From assembly GCF_038002825.1 (NCBI RefSeq), contig NZ_JBBODF010000001.1:4340001-4404000 (forward strand): 64,000 bases of DNA, read 5' to 3'. Below are positions 42,724-52,000 of this stretch, one piece after another (positions within the stretch are counted from its first letter, which is position 1; every line of letters begins with the position of its first letter). The stretch comes from Paenibacillus sp. FSL H8-0048 (GTDB lineage Bacteria > Bacillota > Bacilli > Paenibacillales > Paenibacillaceae). The position numbers and the translations under genes were made by a program. The notes below the pieces were generated by a model. That model worked only from the letters and a program-made list of their open reading frames with translations. It ran no database searches and was not told the DNA's origin.

Positions 42724-43074
42724 CTATCGTGACAACCTTTTTTTTAACTTCTCCGGTATGGGGATATGCCTTATGGATTCTACCGGATGATACAGCAGCA
42801 TCCATGGTCCTGAGAAACGCATCACGCGCTTGATTTCTTGGCGGTAAGCCGGTGTATAGCAATGAATGTGACACTTCGCACAAGCAGTCTTCTCATCACC
42901 GAATTTGCAATAGGAGAGTCTTTTCATAACATACTCATTTAAATTCCAGCATTCCTCACAGAGCTCCTGCCCATGATGTTTTTTCTTGCAATAGATACGG
43001 ATCATCTTTGATGCAATTATTTTTTCTTTGCGGATCTTAGGGCCATCGCTCAAAGGCAGCTCTGCTGCGCTCAT
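42724..43074 (-). CDS. Nitrous oxide-stimulated promoter family protein (YgbA-like)
   Basis: 116 residues; AAGGAGGCTTCTTAT precedes the ATG. The conserved Cys-rich core is complete: KKHHGQELCEECWNLNEYVM, SYCKFGDEKTACAKCHIHCY and the end MRFSGPWMLLYHPVESIRHI, matching Pfam PF11756. Escherichia coli YgbA is induced by nitric oxide and helps recovery from it. The seven cysteines could bind iron or an iron-sulfur cluster (inference). A 37-residue frame lies directly upstream in the same direction and may be co-transcribed. Confidence 0.88.
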   Translation of the reverse strand: MSAAELPLSDGPKIRKEKIIASKMIRIYCKKKHHGQELCEECWNLNEYVMKRLSYCKFGDEKTACAKCHIHCYTPAYRQEIKRVMRFSGPWMLLYHPVESIRHIPIPEKLKKRLSR

Positions 43075-43102
43075 ATAAGAAGCCTCCTTGACTTAGTTAA
43101 AC

Positions 43103-43216
43103 TTACTCGTCCATCTCCTTGAAATGAAAATGCTCATGATGGATCGCATCCATTCCAACCAGCTCTCCGCTCTTCTGCTCAGCAACAAAAATAACCCAGA
43201 TATATTCATCAGCCAT
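43103..43216 (-). CDS. Probable 37-residue protein upstream of the YgbA-like gene
   Basis: ATG 43216 is preceded by AAGGTGTCCAA. The peptide begins MADEYIWVIFVAEQKSGELV, continues with a His-rich stretch GMDAIHHEHFHFKE and ends MDE. It is predicted beta-strand then acidic/His tail, with possible metal binding. It ends 28 bases before the YgbA-like start, with a strong ribosome-binding site between, so an operon is plausible. The codon pattern looks coding, but no family is recognised. Confidence 0.45.
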   Translation of the reverse strand: MADEYIWVIFVAEQKSGELVGMDAIHHEHFHFKEMDE

Positions 43217-43605
43217 TTGGACACCTTGCCTTTATCTAGTACCACATCAGATTTAAACAAGTGACTTCATTCCATAAATGTGGTAAGGGATGAAGCTGAA
43301 TTCGTAGCGAAAAAAAAGGGGTAAGTGTATTCTGTGCAACTAAAAACAGTTAAACGGGTGGAGTTCCTCTTCTAATTGTAGTCTGTACAACTAAATTTGC
43401 CCATATGGGCGAAAATCCAGAACTAGAGGCATTTTAATTGCAGGAAATACAACTAAACGGAGATTTAGCGGCACATAAGGCGATTTAGCTGTACAAATTG
43501 CAATTAAGCCTCCCCTTGCACTCTAAACGTGGCGCGGTAAACCCTCAGCAAGCCATGAGTTAAAGTAATTTTCTCACGTTTAGATCTGATGAGCTACTAG
43601 TCCTA
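43217..43605. repeat. Non-coding region with a degenerate repeat family
   Basis: No gene is seen. Four related ~17-24-base units with consensus near TTAATTGCA-NNN-TGTACAACTAAA occur at 43327-43344, 43373-43395, 43434-43457 and, inverted, 43484-43507. A small palindrome GCCCATATGGGC lies at 43399-43410. They resemble a dispersed intergenic repeat cluster rather than a CRISPR: spacing and unit sequence are irregular. Confidence 0.55.
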
Positions 43606-44622
43606 TCAACGATCCCTTAGATCTTCAAGAATGCCCAGATCCTCTTCAAACACATCGAAAAACGCCCCAAGTCCTCTCATACGAATCTCGTTCAGCTCTT
43701 CTGCTGTCATTAATCCTGCTTGATACAGATTCATGTATTCCTGAGAAACGCTTTGATTAAAGATCAGTAAATCATCGGTGTTAATCGTCACAGGTACCCC
43801 ACAATCATACAGCTTCCGAATAGGATGGCTGCCGTAGTTCTCCGCTACACCAAGCATGATATTACTAGTAGGACAGACATTCAGTTGAATATGGTGAGCA
43901 GAAAGCCAGCTCATAATTTGGGGCGAACGGACGGCTGCAATTCCATGGTGAACCTCATGAAGCCCGAGCTCCTCAACAGCTTCCATAACATCATCTGCGG
44001 TTCCGAACTCCCCCACATGAGCCTTGAGCGCCAGCCCCGCCGTATTCGCAGCTTGGTAAATGGACTTAAAGGATGTAATCGGCTGAGCAAATTCATCGCA
44101 ACAAATATCAATGGAGCGAAACCAGCGGTAAGCCAATATTTCATCTAACCGGTTATACACTTCATCTACATTGCAGGCACGGTCCAAAGCCAGCTCCGGG
44201 AGAAACTGTGTTGCAGGAGCACACCGGCGATGATATTCATTCATGATCCGCATAAATGGCTCCATTCCTCCCAAGGTATCCACCTCATCCACTCCAAAGC
44301 TTAATGCCAATCTCTCAATATGGTCGTCAGCCGCTTGCGCAAAGGAAGCTTCAATCCGTTTCAAATAACCTTGAATACCAGGGCAATGCCGTTTCACAGA
44401 TTCAACAAACCATTGCTGCATATCCTGCAACGATCGGAACGGTTCCGCCGGCGGCTCTATGTCAACATGCGCCCACTCGCTAATATATCGAATGTTCCCT
44501 CCGCGTCCGGCGTGGTTATGCAAATCGCTTTTCGGAATGGACTGCAGATCCACAAGTGATTCATTCATAAGCGCTTCTACAAACCTTTGCTTAGTGGACA
44601 GGTTCTTAGGTTCTATCGGCAA
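43606..44622 (-). CDS. Adenosine deaminase-family metal-dependent hydrolase
   Basis: 338 residues from TTG 44622, placed by AAAAGGAGGTGTCACAAG. Amidohydrolase motifs are in order: SDLHNHAGRGG (HxH zinc ligands), LKAHVGEFG (His ligand and catalytic Glu), EVHHGIAAV (base His), CPTSNIMLG and VTINTDDLLI (Asp ligand). These are the adenosine/adenine deaminase active-site residues, so it probably deaminates a purine or related nucleoside, but the divergent N-terminus makes the exact substrate uncertain. A 39-residue frame overlaps its start. No purine riboswitch is recognised upstream. Confidence 0.85.
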   Translation of the reverse strand: MPIEPKNLSTKQRFVEALMNESLVDLQSIPKSDLHNHAGRGGNIRYISEWAHVDIEPPAEPFRSLQDMQQWFVESVKRHCPGIQGYLKRIEASFAQAADDHIERLALSFGVDEVDTLGGMEPFMRIMNEYHRRCAPATQFLPELALDRACNVDEVYNRLDEILAYRWFRSIDICCDEFAQPITSFKSIYQAANTAGLALKAHVGEFGTADDVMEAVEELGLHEVHHGIAAVRSPQIMSWLSAHHIQLNVCPTSNIMLGVAENYGSHPIRKLYDCGVPVTINTDDLLIFNQSVSQEYMNLYQAGLMTAEELNEIRMRGLGAFFDVFEEDLGILEDLRDR

Positions 44623-44725
44623 CTTGTGACACCTCCTTTTCGTGAAGACAAGAACAATTATGACTGTTACGGAACAACTCCGTCAAACCCTCTTGTCTGC
44701 ATTGTTCCCAGAATCGACCGAACAT
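44606..44725 (-). CDS. Possible 39-residue upstream ORF overlapping the deaminase start
   Basis: ATG 44725 to stop 44606, overlapping the deaminase gene by 17 bases in another frame. It begins MFGRFWEQCRQEGLTELFRN, then HNCSCLHEKE, and ends VADRT. It looks protein-like, and reading continues a few codons upstream of the ATG (KERIKGFDKE), so it may be the tail of a lost gene rather than a leader peptide. The ribosome-binding site is weak. Confidence 0.25.
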   Translation of the reverse strand: MFGRFWEQCRQEGLTELFRNSHNCSCLHEKEVSQVADRT

Positions 44726-44773
44726 TTCTTTATCAAACCCTTTGATTCTCTCTTTCTCTCGTATTCAAGAAAC

Positions 44774-44818
44774 AAAGGGTACCTCTAAGCCATAATTTGG
44801 CTTTAGAGGTACCCCTTT
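44774..44818 (-). terminator. Strong terminator of the secreted CuAO-N protein gene
   Basis: AAAGGGTACCTCTAAGCC (44774-44791) pairs with GGCTTTAGAGGTACCCCTTT (44799-44818), with one bulged base. On the minus strand it follows the stop of the gene at 44862. Confidence 0.85.
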
Positions 44819-44861
44819 TAGCTAACGAAAAACATATTTGATTACTTAGCCCTCTTGATGA

Positions 44862-45830
44862 CTAAAGGTTGAAGTAGAAGAATGACTTGTCATAATCGCT
44901 ATTGTCTCTGAGCTGGACGGCCAGATAGTTCGCCACACCCTTATGTACCGGTACGATTACAAGACCTTCTGCAGTGTAGCTGTAACTTTCACCCGCCTTA
45001 AGCTTTTTTAAATCCGTTGCGTCACGGATAGCATCATCCAGGGAGCCGGTGAAACCGGAATTCTTCACACCGACGATACTGTCTCCGTCTGAAGTTTTAG
45101 AACCCCACAGTTGTGGTACAAAATCAACAGCAACATAAGTGCCTTCGTTTTTATCATCAGAGATAATCTTACCATTATTCATAACGAACTTCACCTTAGC
45201 CAATTTATACTCAATCAAAGCATTGGCTTCTGGCTCTCTGAAACCAAGAATTGCAATTTCACTTCTTGAGATTGACTTTACTGAGCTTACGGAGACAGTG
45301 TAGTTTCCTGTGAACGACAGACCATCATAACTATAGGGGTCATTAAATGTAACCGACTTGCCTATTGGAATTGCAGAACTAAGGGTTTTACCGCCATTAG
45401 CCGAAGCAGTCGACGTCGTTGCCGCTGGAGATGGTGTATTGGTCACAGTCGGGTTAACAGTTTGCTTAGCCGGTTCTTGGGGAGTCGATGCCGTACTGGT
45501 ATCCTTATAAGGAATACCACTATCACCTGAACCATCAATCGAAATAGTTAAAGAAGCCCCATCAAAATTAACATCCGCTCCAAGAGCTTCTGACACAGAT
45601 CTTAAGGGCACATATGTAGAACCGTTATAGACTAAAGCAGATAAATTATTACCCGATTGATCTTTTGGAGTCCATTTGGAACCGTTAAGGACAAACTTGA
45701 TATCATGGTTCAATTTTGCCTTGATTGCTTCAACCCCATTTCCTGCAAACACCCCTACTGTGCCAAATAGCAGACTTGAAACTACAATAGATGAAACAAA
45801 CACAGACTTCCTCATTTTAACTAACTTCAT
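44862..45830 (-). CDS. Secreted protein with copper amine oxidase N-terminal domain
   Basis: 322 residues; AGGGGGATTTTCAGA precedes the ATG. A signal peptide (VFVSSIVVSSLLFGTVGVFA, cleavage near residue 29) is followed by a copper amine oxidase N1-type module (about 40-98, ALVYNGSTYVPLRSVSEALG and FDGASLTISI). This module is abundant in Paenibacillus exported proteins, where it has no oxidase activity. A Thr/Ser/Pro linker (about 110-150) leads to a C-terminal beta domain (about 155-322) that resembles DUF4352-like folds (IGKSVTFNDPYSYDGLSFTG.., EYKLAKVKFVMNNG). It is probably a cell-envelope protein of unknown function. Confidence 0.75.
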   Translation of the reverse strand: MKLVKMRKSVFVSSIVVSSLLFGTVGVFAGNGVEAIKAKLNHDIKFVLNGSKWTPKDQSGNNLSALVYNGSTYVPLRSVSEALGADVNFDGASLTISIDGSGDSGIPYKDTSTASTPQEPAKQTVNPTVTNTPSPAATTSTASANGGKTLSSAIPIGKSVTFNDPYSYDGLSFTGNYTVSVSSVKSISRSEIAILGFREPEANALIEYKLAKVKFVMNNGKIISDDKNEGTYVAVDFVPQLWGSKTSDGDSIVGVKNSGFTGSLDDAIRDATDLKKLKAGESYSYTAEGLVIVPVHKGVANYLAVQLRDNSDYDKSFFYFNL

Positions 45831-46036
45831 TCTGAAAATCCCCCTACAGTTTATTGGATGCTACATGTACCACCATAAGTAAAGCTATCAACATAATGAA
45901 ATGAACCGCTTGACAAGATATTCTGGGATTTATCCCACAATTCCATTCCAAAGTTAAAATATGTATCTATATATTTATCGGATCAATAGGGAGTAATTGT
46001 TAATCCTTTCCCCCGAATTTATAACTCAAAGAGAAA

Positions 46037-46064
46037 TAGAAAAGACACCCCTAAGGGTGTCTTC
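46037..46064 (-). terminator. Terminator of the HI0933 gene pair
   Basis: Minus-strand AAGACACCC-TTAG-GGGTGTCTTTT, the recurrent type, 28 bases after the stop of the second flavoprotein gene. Confidence 0.85.
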
Positions 46065-46091
46065 ACTGGTACTGCATCACTCTCTATCCCT

Positions 46092-47408
46092 TTACGTGGT
46101 ACGGGCACGCCGATCAGCAAGCGCCATCGCAGCGACATATCCGGAGCTCCAGGCCCATTGCAGGTTATAGCCGCCGCAATCTCCGTCCACATCCATTACT
46201 TCACCGGCCAAGTAGAGCCCCGGCACCAGCTTGGATTCCAGCGTTCCTTCGATGAGCTCCGCCGTATCGATGCCACCGGCTGTAGTTTGGGCGTTCGTGA
46301 AGCTGTTGGTATCGGTGATTTTAAATTCCCAACGCTTCAATAGTTTATAGAATATTTTCTTGGTTTTCCAGGATAGATCCTGACACAGCAAATGCAGCTG
46401 TTGATCAATTCCAGCCTCCTTCAGCAGCACGGGAATCAGCTTCTTGCTGACGATGCCCACGAAGGAATCGGCAACGGTCCGGTGTCCGAAGATCCCCCAG
46501 TGGATCTCCAGAAAATCAATTAGCTCTTCCTCCGTGCGCTCCGGCATCAAATCAACCGACAGGGTCACGGATTCTCCTATGCCGAGATTATACGCAGCCT
46601 TTCTGCTTAGCTGAAGTATAGGCGGACCCGAAATCCCGTAGTCCGTAAATAGAATCTCGCCAGACTCCGTGCGGATGACTTCATTGTTTACGATAACATG
46701 GGCCTCTCCCTCAAATTTGATGCCCGACAGTTCCTTCAAATACGGATAATCCAGCTTCAATTGTACAATGCCTGGCACCGGGTGGATCATAGTGTGCCCC
46801 AGACGCTGGACAAGCGTATAACCGGAGCCGTCTGTTCCTGTTTTGGGAGCGGTAAGACCGCCGGTACATAGAAAAAGATAGTCACTGGTATACACAACCT
46901 GTTCCTCTGTCTCCGTCTGGCAGGTTATCGCGAACCGCGGATGTCCCGCCGATACGGCCACATCGAGCACTTTATGTTTATAATAGACGGGAACATTCCG
47001 GTCCTCCAGCGCCAGCTTAAACACCCCCGGCACCGAAGCCGCCTGCAGCGACATCGGATACATCCGGCCATTCTCCAAGCTCATAAAAGGAAGCCCGAGC
47101 GAGGAGAAAAAATCGATGGTCTGGCGGACACCGAATTGCCGCAGCACATGTATGGGGAAGCCTGCCTGATTGCTGTGATACTTGACGGATAGAGCAGCCG
47201 CTTCATCCGTACCTGTAGCGGTGGATTGGTTCGTAATGTTGCACCGCCCGTTACCCGTTGTTATGATTTTCTTCCCGAGCCGGTCATTGCTCTCAATAAT
47301 GGCTGTATCAATACCTTGATCCCTCGCTGTAACTGCAGCCATTAGACCTGCAGCACCCCCACCGATAATGAACAGCTCGTGGTGCCTAGAAGTCTGATCC
47401 TTATACAT
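46092..47408 (-). CDS. HI0933-family FAD-dependent oxidoreductase, downstream paralog
   Basis: 438 residues from ATG 47408 (AAAGGGATGCATCAATTAAC upstream, the same arrangement as in the paralog). The N-terminal Rossmann motif IIGGGAAGLMAAVTARDQGI binds FAD; GKKIITTGNGRCNITNQS and the C-terminal GEVMDVDGDCGGYNLQWAWS are diagnostic of the HI0933/YhiN family. Members are flavoproteins of uncertain substrate, sometimes labelled aminoacetone oxidase-like. The gene follows its paralog after 31 bases; the two proteins are similar throughout and probably arose by tandem duplication. Confidence 0.9.
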   Translation of the reverse strand: MYKDQTSRHHELFIIGGGAAGLMAAVTARDQGIDTAIIESNDRLGKKIITTGNGRCNITNQSTATGTDEAAALSVKYHSNQAGFPIHVLRQFGVRQTIDFFSSLGLPFMSLENGRMYPMSLQAASVPGVFKLALEDRNVPVYYKHKVLDVAVSAGHPRFAITCQTETEEQVVYTSDYLFLCTGGLTAPKTGTDGSGYTLVQRLGHTMIHPVPGIVQLKLDYPYLKELSGIKFEGEAHVIVNNEVIRTESGEILFTDYGISGPPILQLSRKAAYNLGIGESVTLSVDLMPERTEEELIDFLEIHWGIFGHRTVADSFVGIVSKKLIPVLLKEAGIDQQLHLLCQDLSWKTKKIFYKLLKRWEFKITDTNSFTNAQTTAGGIDTAELIEGTLESKLVPGLYLAGEVMDVDGDCGGYNLQWAWSSGYVAAMALADRRARTT

Positions 47409-47439
47409 GTTAATTGATGCATCCCTTTTCCTAATAAAT

Positions 47440-48747
47440 TTATTGAATGGACTTAGCGATCGCCATGGCAGCCACATATCCGGAACTCCAGGCCCATTGC
47501 AGGTTATAGCCGCCGAAATCTCCGTCCACATCCATCACTTCGCCGGCCAAATACAGCCCGGGCACCAGCTTGGATTCCAGCGTTCCCCGGGTGAGCTCCG
47601 ACGTATCAATGCCGCCGGCTGTTACCTGCGCATTCGTAAAGCCATTGGTATCCGTCACTTTAAATTCCCAACGCTTCAAGAGGCGATAAAAGTTCTCCTT
47701 AGTATTCAGCTTGAGATTCTGGCAAAGAAGCTGTGGCTGTTGATCTAAGCCCGTCTCCTTAAGCAGGACAGTAACAAGCTTCTTGTTAAAGATACCCACG
47801 AGGGAATCCGCCACGGTTCGGTGCCCAAAGGTCTCCCAGAGCTTTTCTAGGAAATCGACTACCTCTTCCTCTGTGCGGCCGGGCATCAAATCCACCGATA
47901 ACTTCACCTGTTCTCCTCTGGCCAGATGATACGCAGCCTTCCTGCTTAGCTGGAGAATGGGCGGACCGGTGATACCATAGTCTGTAAAGGCTATTTCACC
48001 CTGTTCACTGCCGATGACTTTACCCTTTACAATGATATGGGCTTGTCCCTGAGATTTGATACTGGACAGCGCCCTCATATTCGGATATTGCAGCTTCAAT
48101 TGCACAATGGCCGGAAAAGGCTCAATCACGGTGTGCCCCAGACGTTCGGCAAGGGTATAACCGGGAGGTTCTTTTCCTGCATTGGGACCGGTGTTGCCAC
48201 CCGTAGACAGAAGCAGATAGTCGCTGGTATACACAACCTCTTCCTCTGTCTCCGTTAGGCATTTTATCGTGAAGCGCGGATGATCTGCCGAAGCCGTAAC
48301 ATCCACCACTTTATTCTTAAGGTATACGGGAACATTCCGATCCTCAAGCGCCAGCTGGAAAATATCCAGTACCGCCGCTGCCTGCAGCGACATCGGATAC
48401 ATCAAGCCCCCCTTGAGTCTTGTCAGCGGAAGCCCAAGAAAGGAGAAAAAATCAATCGTCTGGCTGACGCCATATTGCTGCACTACCGCAAGCGGAAATT
48501 CGGATTGATTACTGTGATACTTGTGCGATAAAGCGGCTGCTTCATCCTCAGCTGTCACAGTGGATTCATTCGTAATGTTGCAGCGGCCATCGCCTGTCAT
48601 TAAGATCTTCTTGCCAATCCGGTCGTTACTCTCCAGAATGGCCGTATCGATCCCCATATCACTCGCAGTAACAGCGGCCATTAGTCCGGCAGCACCTGCG
48701 CCGATAATAAAGAGCTTGTGGTGCATAGAAGTCTGATTCTCATACAT
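47440..48747 (-). CDS. HI0933-family FAD-dependent oxidoreductase, upstream paralog
   Basis: 435 residues. FAD-binding IIGAGAAGLMAAVTASDMGI, GKKILMTGDGRCNITNES, and C-terminal GEVMDVDGDFGGYNLQWAWS. It matches the adjacent gene residue for residue over most of its length; differences cluster in the middle domain (SSIKSQGQAHIIVKGKVIG against SGIKFEGEAHVIVNNEVIR in the paralog), which could shift substrate range. AAAGGATGCATTGACCAACC precedes the ATG. The pair shares one terminator. The function of the family is not firmly known. Confidence 0.9.
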   Translation of the reverse strand: MYENQTSMHHKLFIIGAGAAGLMAAVTASDMGIDTAILESNDRIGKKILMTGDGRCNITNESTVTAEDEAAALSHKYHSNQSEFPLAVVQQYGVSQTIDFFSFLGLPLTRLKGGLMYPMSLQAAAVLDIFQLALEDRNVPVYLKNKVVDVTASADHPRFTIKCLTETEEEVVYTSDYLLLSTGGNTGPNAGKEPPGYTLAERLGHTVIEPFPAIVQLKLQYPNMRALSSIKSQGQAHIIVKGKVIGSEQGEIAFTDYGITGPPILQLSRKAAYHLARGEQVKLSVDLMPGRTEEEVVDFLEKLWETFGHRTVADSLVGIFNKKLVTVLLKETGLDQQPQLLCQNLKLNTKENFYRLLKRWEFKVTDTNGFTNAQVTAGGIDTSELTRGTLESKLVPGLYLAGEVMDVDGDFGGYNLQWAWSSGYVAAMAIAKSIQ

Positions 48748-48815
48748 GGTTGGTCAATGCATCCTTTATCCAATTTTCTCTAAGCCCAAAAACACTTGAT
48801 TAAATTATAGCATAA

Positions 48816-48858
48816 GCAAAGCAGCGATTCCCTATTAACAGGAGAATCGCTGCTTTGC
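48816..48858 (-). terminator. 15-bp hairpin between the PL8 and HI0933 genes
   Basis: GCAAAGCAGCGATTC (48816-48830) pairs perfectly with GAATCGCTGCTTTGC (48844-48858). It probably terminates the PL8 transcript; the T-tract is weak. Confidence 0.75.
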
Positions 48859-48921
48859 TGTGTTCTAACGTATACCAATGAAAGGTTGGCTATGTTTACT
48901 TAGCCTCCAGCATTCCAAGTG

Positions 48922-48961
48922 GAAACGGCATTGCCGTCCTTTTAAAGGGCGGTACCGTTTC
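48922..48961. other. Second imperfect hairpin after the PL8 gene
   Basis: GAAACGG (48922) pairs with CCGTTTC (48955), and CCGTCC with GGGCGG inside an internal loop. It is part of the PL8 3' untranslated region; no T-tract. Confidence 0.4.
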
Positions 48962-48989
48962 AGCGAGAAATAGAAGGATAATGTATAGC

Positions 48990-49014
48990 GTGAAACCTAT
49001 ACATTCTTATATTT
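48990..49014. repeat. 25-bp direct repeat, left copy
   Basis: Identical to 60712-60736 over 25 bases (begins GTGAAACCTATACATTC). It overlaps the last codons of the PL8 gene. The flanking ATGTATAG (48981) makes a hairpin with CTATACAT inside it. Confidence 0.8.
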
Positions 49015-52000
49015 TAAGCAGAACCGTAACCGTCTCAGCCCGCGTTGCGGCAGCTTTCGGGAAGAAGCTGTTGTTGCCTTTGCCTTGCATCAGTCCTGAC
49101 TTCTTCATCTCGGCTGCTGCTCCAACTGCCCAGGCGGGGATGTCGCGGTCATCCGTGAATCCAGCGGAGCGGGCAACGGGAGCCAGCTGTAATGCTCTTG
49201 CCAGCATGACGGCCATTTCCGCTCTGGTTACAGGCGCATCCGGGCGGAAATTGCTGTTGTTATCCCCTTGGATGATTCCCAGAGCTACCGCCTGCGCAAC
49301 GGCTGTCTTGGCCCATGATCCGATCCGGTCACTGTCCTTGAAGGACAACGCTGCTTCTGTGTTCTGAAGCTTCAGCGCCTTCGCCAGCATGACCGTGAAT
49401 TCAGCACGGGTCACGTTGCGGTTAGGCTGGAATGAGCCATTCGGATAACCTGTAATAATGCCCTGCTTAACCGCTTCCCGGATACTGGCTTCGGCCCAAT
49501 GTCCGGCAATATCGGTGAGAGATGGACCAGCCACAGGAGGAGTAACCGGGGTTAGCGGGCTCTCATCCGGCTTACCAGGCGTTCCCACAATAACCGGCGG
49601 TACTGGTACTGACGGAGACGTTGGCGTTCCGACTCCAGGATCGCCGCCATTTCCGCCGCCCGAACGCTCATTGACCGAAACGCTGATTCTGCCTGTAATG
49701 GACGGATAGGCGCTCAAGACCGCCGTAACCGACACTTCTCCAGGCGTGGAAGGTGCCGTAAAGACTGCGCTGAACCGGCCGTGCTCATCCGTTACGACAG
49801 TAGCAGGCTCAAGGCTGCCTGAAGAAGCTGCGAGTCTAACCTCCTGGCCGGAGACCGGAAGATTGTCGCTGCCCAAGACTTTTCCTCTAATGGATACGTC
49901 ATCTCCGGTATTTACGGCAGACTGTGCAGCCTGAAGTTCAATAAGAGCAGGGACTGGTATCGCCTTGCTTACAGATACGGTAAGCGTATTCGTCACGGAA
50001 GGATTGCCGGTCAGTACAGCCGTAATAACCACATCCCCGGCCGCAGACGGTGCCGTAAAGACTGTGCTAAACTGACCATGCTCATCCGTGACGGCAACAG
50101 CAGGCTCAAAGCTGCCTGAAGCTGCCGTGACCTGGACCGCAGCACCGGCTAACGGTAGCTCTTCACCGTCATAGACGGTTCCCGTAACGGACACTTTGCC
50201 TCCAGCGGATACGGAGGACGGGTTGGCCTCCAGTTCAATCCGGGCTGATACAGGCACAGCCTCTTCTTCTACGGATACGGTAACTGCCCCTGTCACAGAT
50301 GGACTTGCCGGTAGGAGGGCCGAGATGGATACCTTGCCGGGAACAGACGGTGCAGTAAACACCGTACTGAACTTGCCGTACACATCTGTAGTGACTTTGG
50401 CAGGTTCAAGGCTTCCATCGGCGGCTGTGAGTTCAACCTCTACACCGGACAGCGGAAGATCGCCATCGGCATAGACAGCACCCGTAACGGATACTTTGCT
50501 TCCAGGCACCACAGAAGATGGGGTTGCCGCAAGCTGTACCCTAGCAGGAACGCTTTGCTGCGTCTCTGGTCCAAATACTTTGAATTCCCAGAGCGAGTAT
50601 CCGTACTTGCTCCCTCTCTGATTTCCATACATCCGGACATATCTGGCATTCACCGGATCGATAGAGATTTCGTCGATCCCCCCGTCTCCATTGGACGTAC
50701 TATATACCGTCTTCCAATCGTCCAGCGTATCGGAGACATCGATCCGGTATTCTTTTCCATAGGCGTCCTCCCAATGCAGCATCACCTTGGAAATCGCCTG
50801 AACGGAGCCCAAATCGACGTAAATCCACTGCGGATCGGCATAGTTAGACCCCCAGCGGGACGTCAATGAGCCGTCTACTGCATTCCCTGCCGACACATCA
50901 GCCGCTTTGGACGAGCTTGCAATCGCAGTCTGGCCTTCCGCAAGGTTAGGAACAACCGCTTCATAAACGTTAAATGCAGCAAGCGAGTAGCCGTCTCCTG
51001 TCCCCTGCTGGACGCCCAGCATCCGGACGAATCTGGCGCTGGTCTTACCGAAGGAAATGTCGTCGATTCCGCCATCCCCCATGGAGGTCGCATAAACGTC
51101 CTTCCAGGTGGCCGCATCATCGGATACTTGAATTTTATAGCTTCTGCCGTAAGCCTTCTCCCAATGCAATCTAACCTTATTGATCATATATTGATCCTGC
51201 AGATCCACATAAATCCACTCATCATTTGAAGCGTTTGAGCTCCAACTGGAGCTTCTGTACAGATCCGTAGCATTGGAGTCAAATTGCTTGCCCACGCTGG
51301 AGGAAGCAACCGTGCCCTTACTGTAAGCGAGATCATACCCTCTGTCGTCGATAGAAGCTCCCTCGCTCAGCGTCATACTCCGGCCGGTAAACGTATCTTT
51401 GCCCAGTCTGTATGTGGTCGTGGTCTGATCTCCGTTCCGGTTCAGCGTTACGTTCACTGTAATCCCCGGCGTTTCGGGATTCGCCACCGAGATGTGGACA
51501 GGGTCCGCGGATTCATCGACAATCACCATTGACGGTTTATCTGCGGTGACGGTCAATCCTTCTCTTAGCGTGACTGTACCCGGCTGATAGAACAGCATTT
51601 CCGCAATACCCAGCGAACGGTGCCGGACCGCCTGCACAGATGGTGTATTTGCCAGAATACTGATCGGGCTTGCTTCCGCATAGCTGGCGACCTCCCCGGC
51701 GGTTTTACCCGGCAATACAATGTATTGATAGGAGGCATTGACCGGCTTCACGCCATGATCCAGCCACATCGAGAACACCGGCTTAGTGATTGGCTCCGTT
51801 GAACTGCCAGTAACCACATCGCTCCATTTCCCGGTCTTCGTCTCCTGCTTCACCTGGAAATTCGTCTTATCCGGGAACACGTACCCGGTACTATCGTTAT
51901 AAGCCCAGCGTCCGCCGTTTACCTGCAACGTTTCATCAATCACTGCTTTACCGTCTACCAGCACATCGCCTGCAGCCAGACTCTGATTCAGCGTCGTATG

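Noticed and set aside
43320..43510. CRISPR array
   Set aside because: The repeats are degenerate, one is inverted, unit and spacer lengths are irregular and no cas genes are present.
44623..44773. Purine riboswitch upstream of the deaminase
   Set aside because: No conserved purine aptamer pattern was found; the segment instead contains a short open frame.
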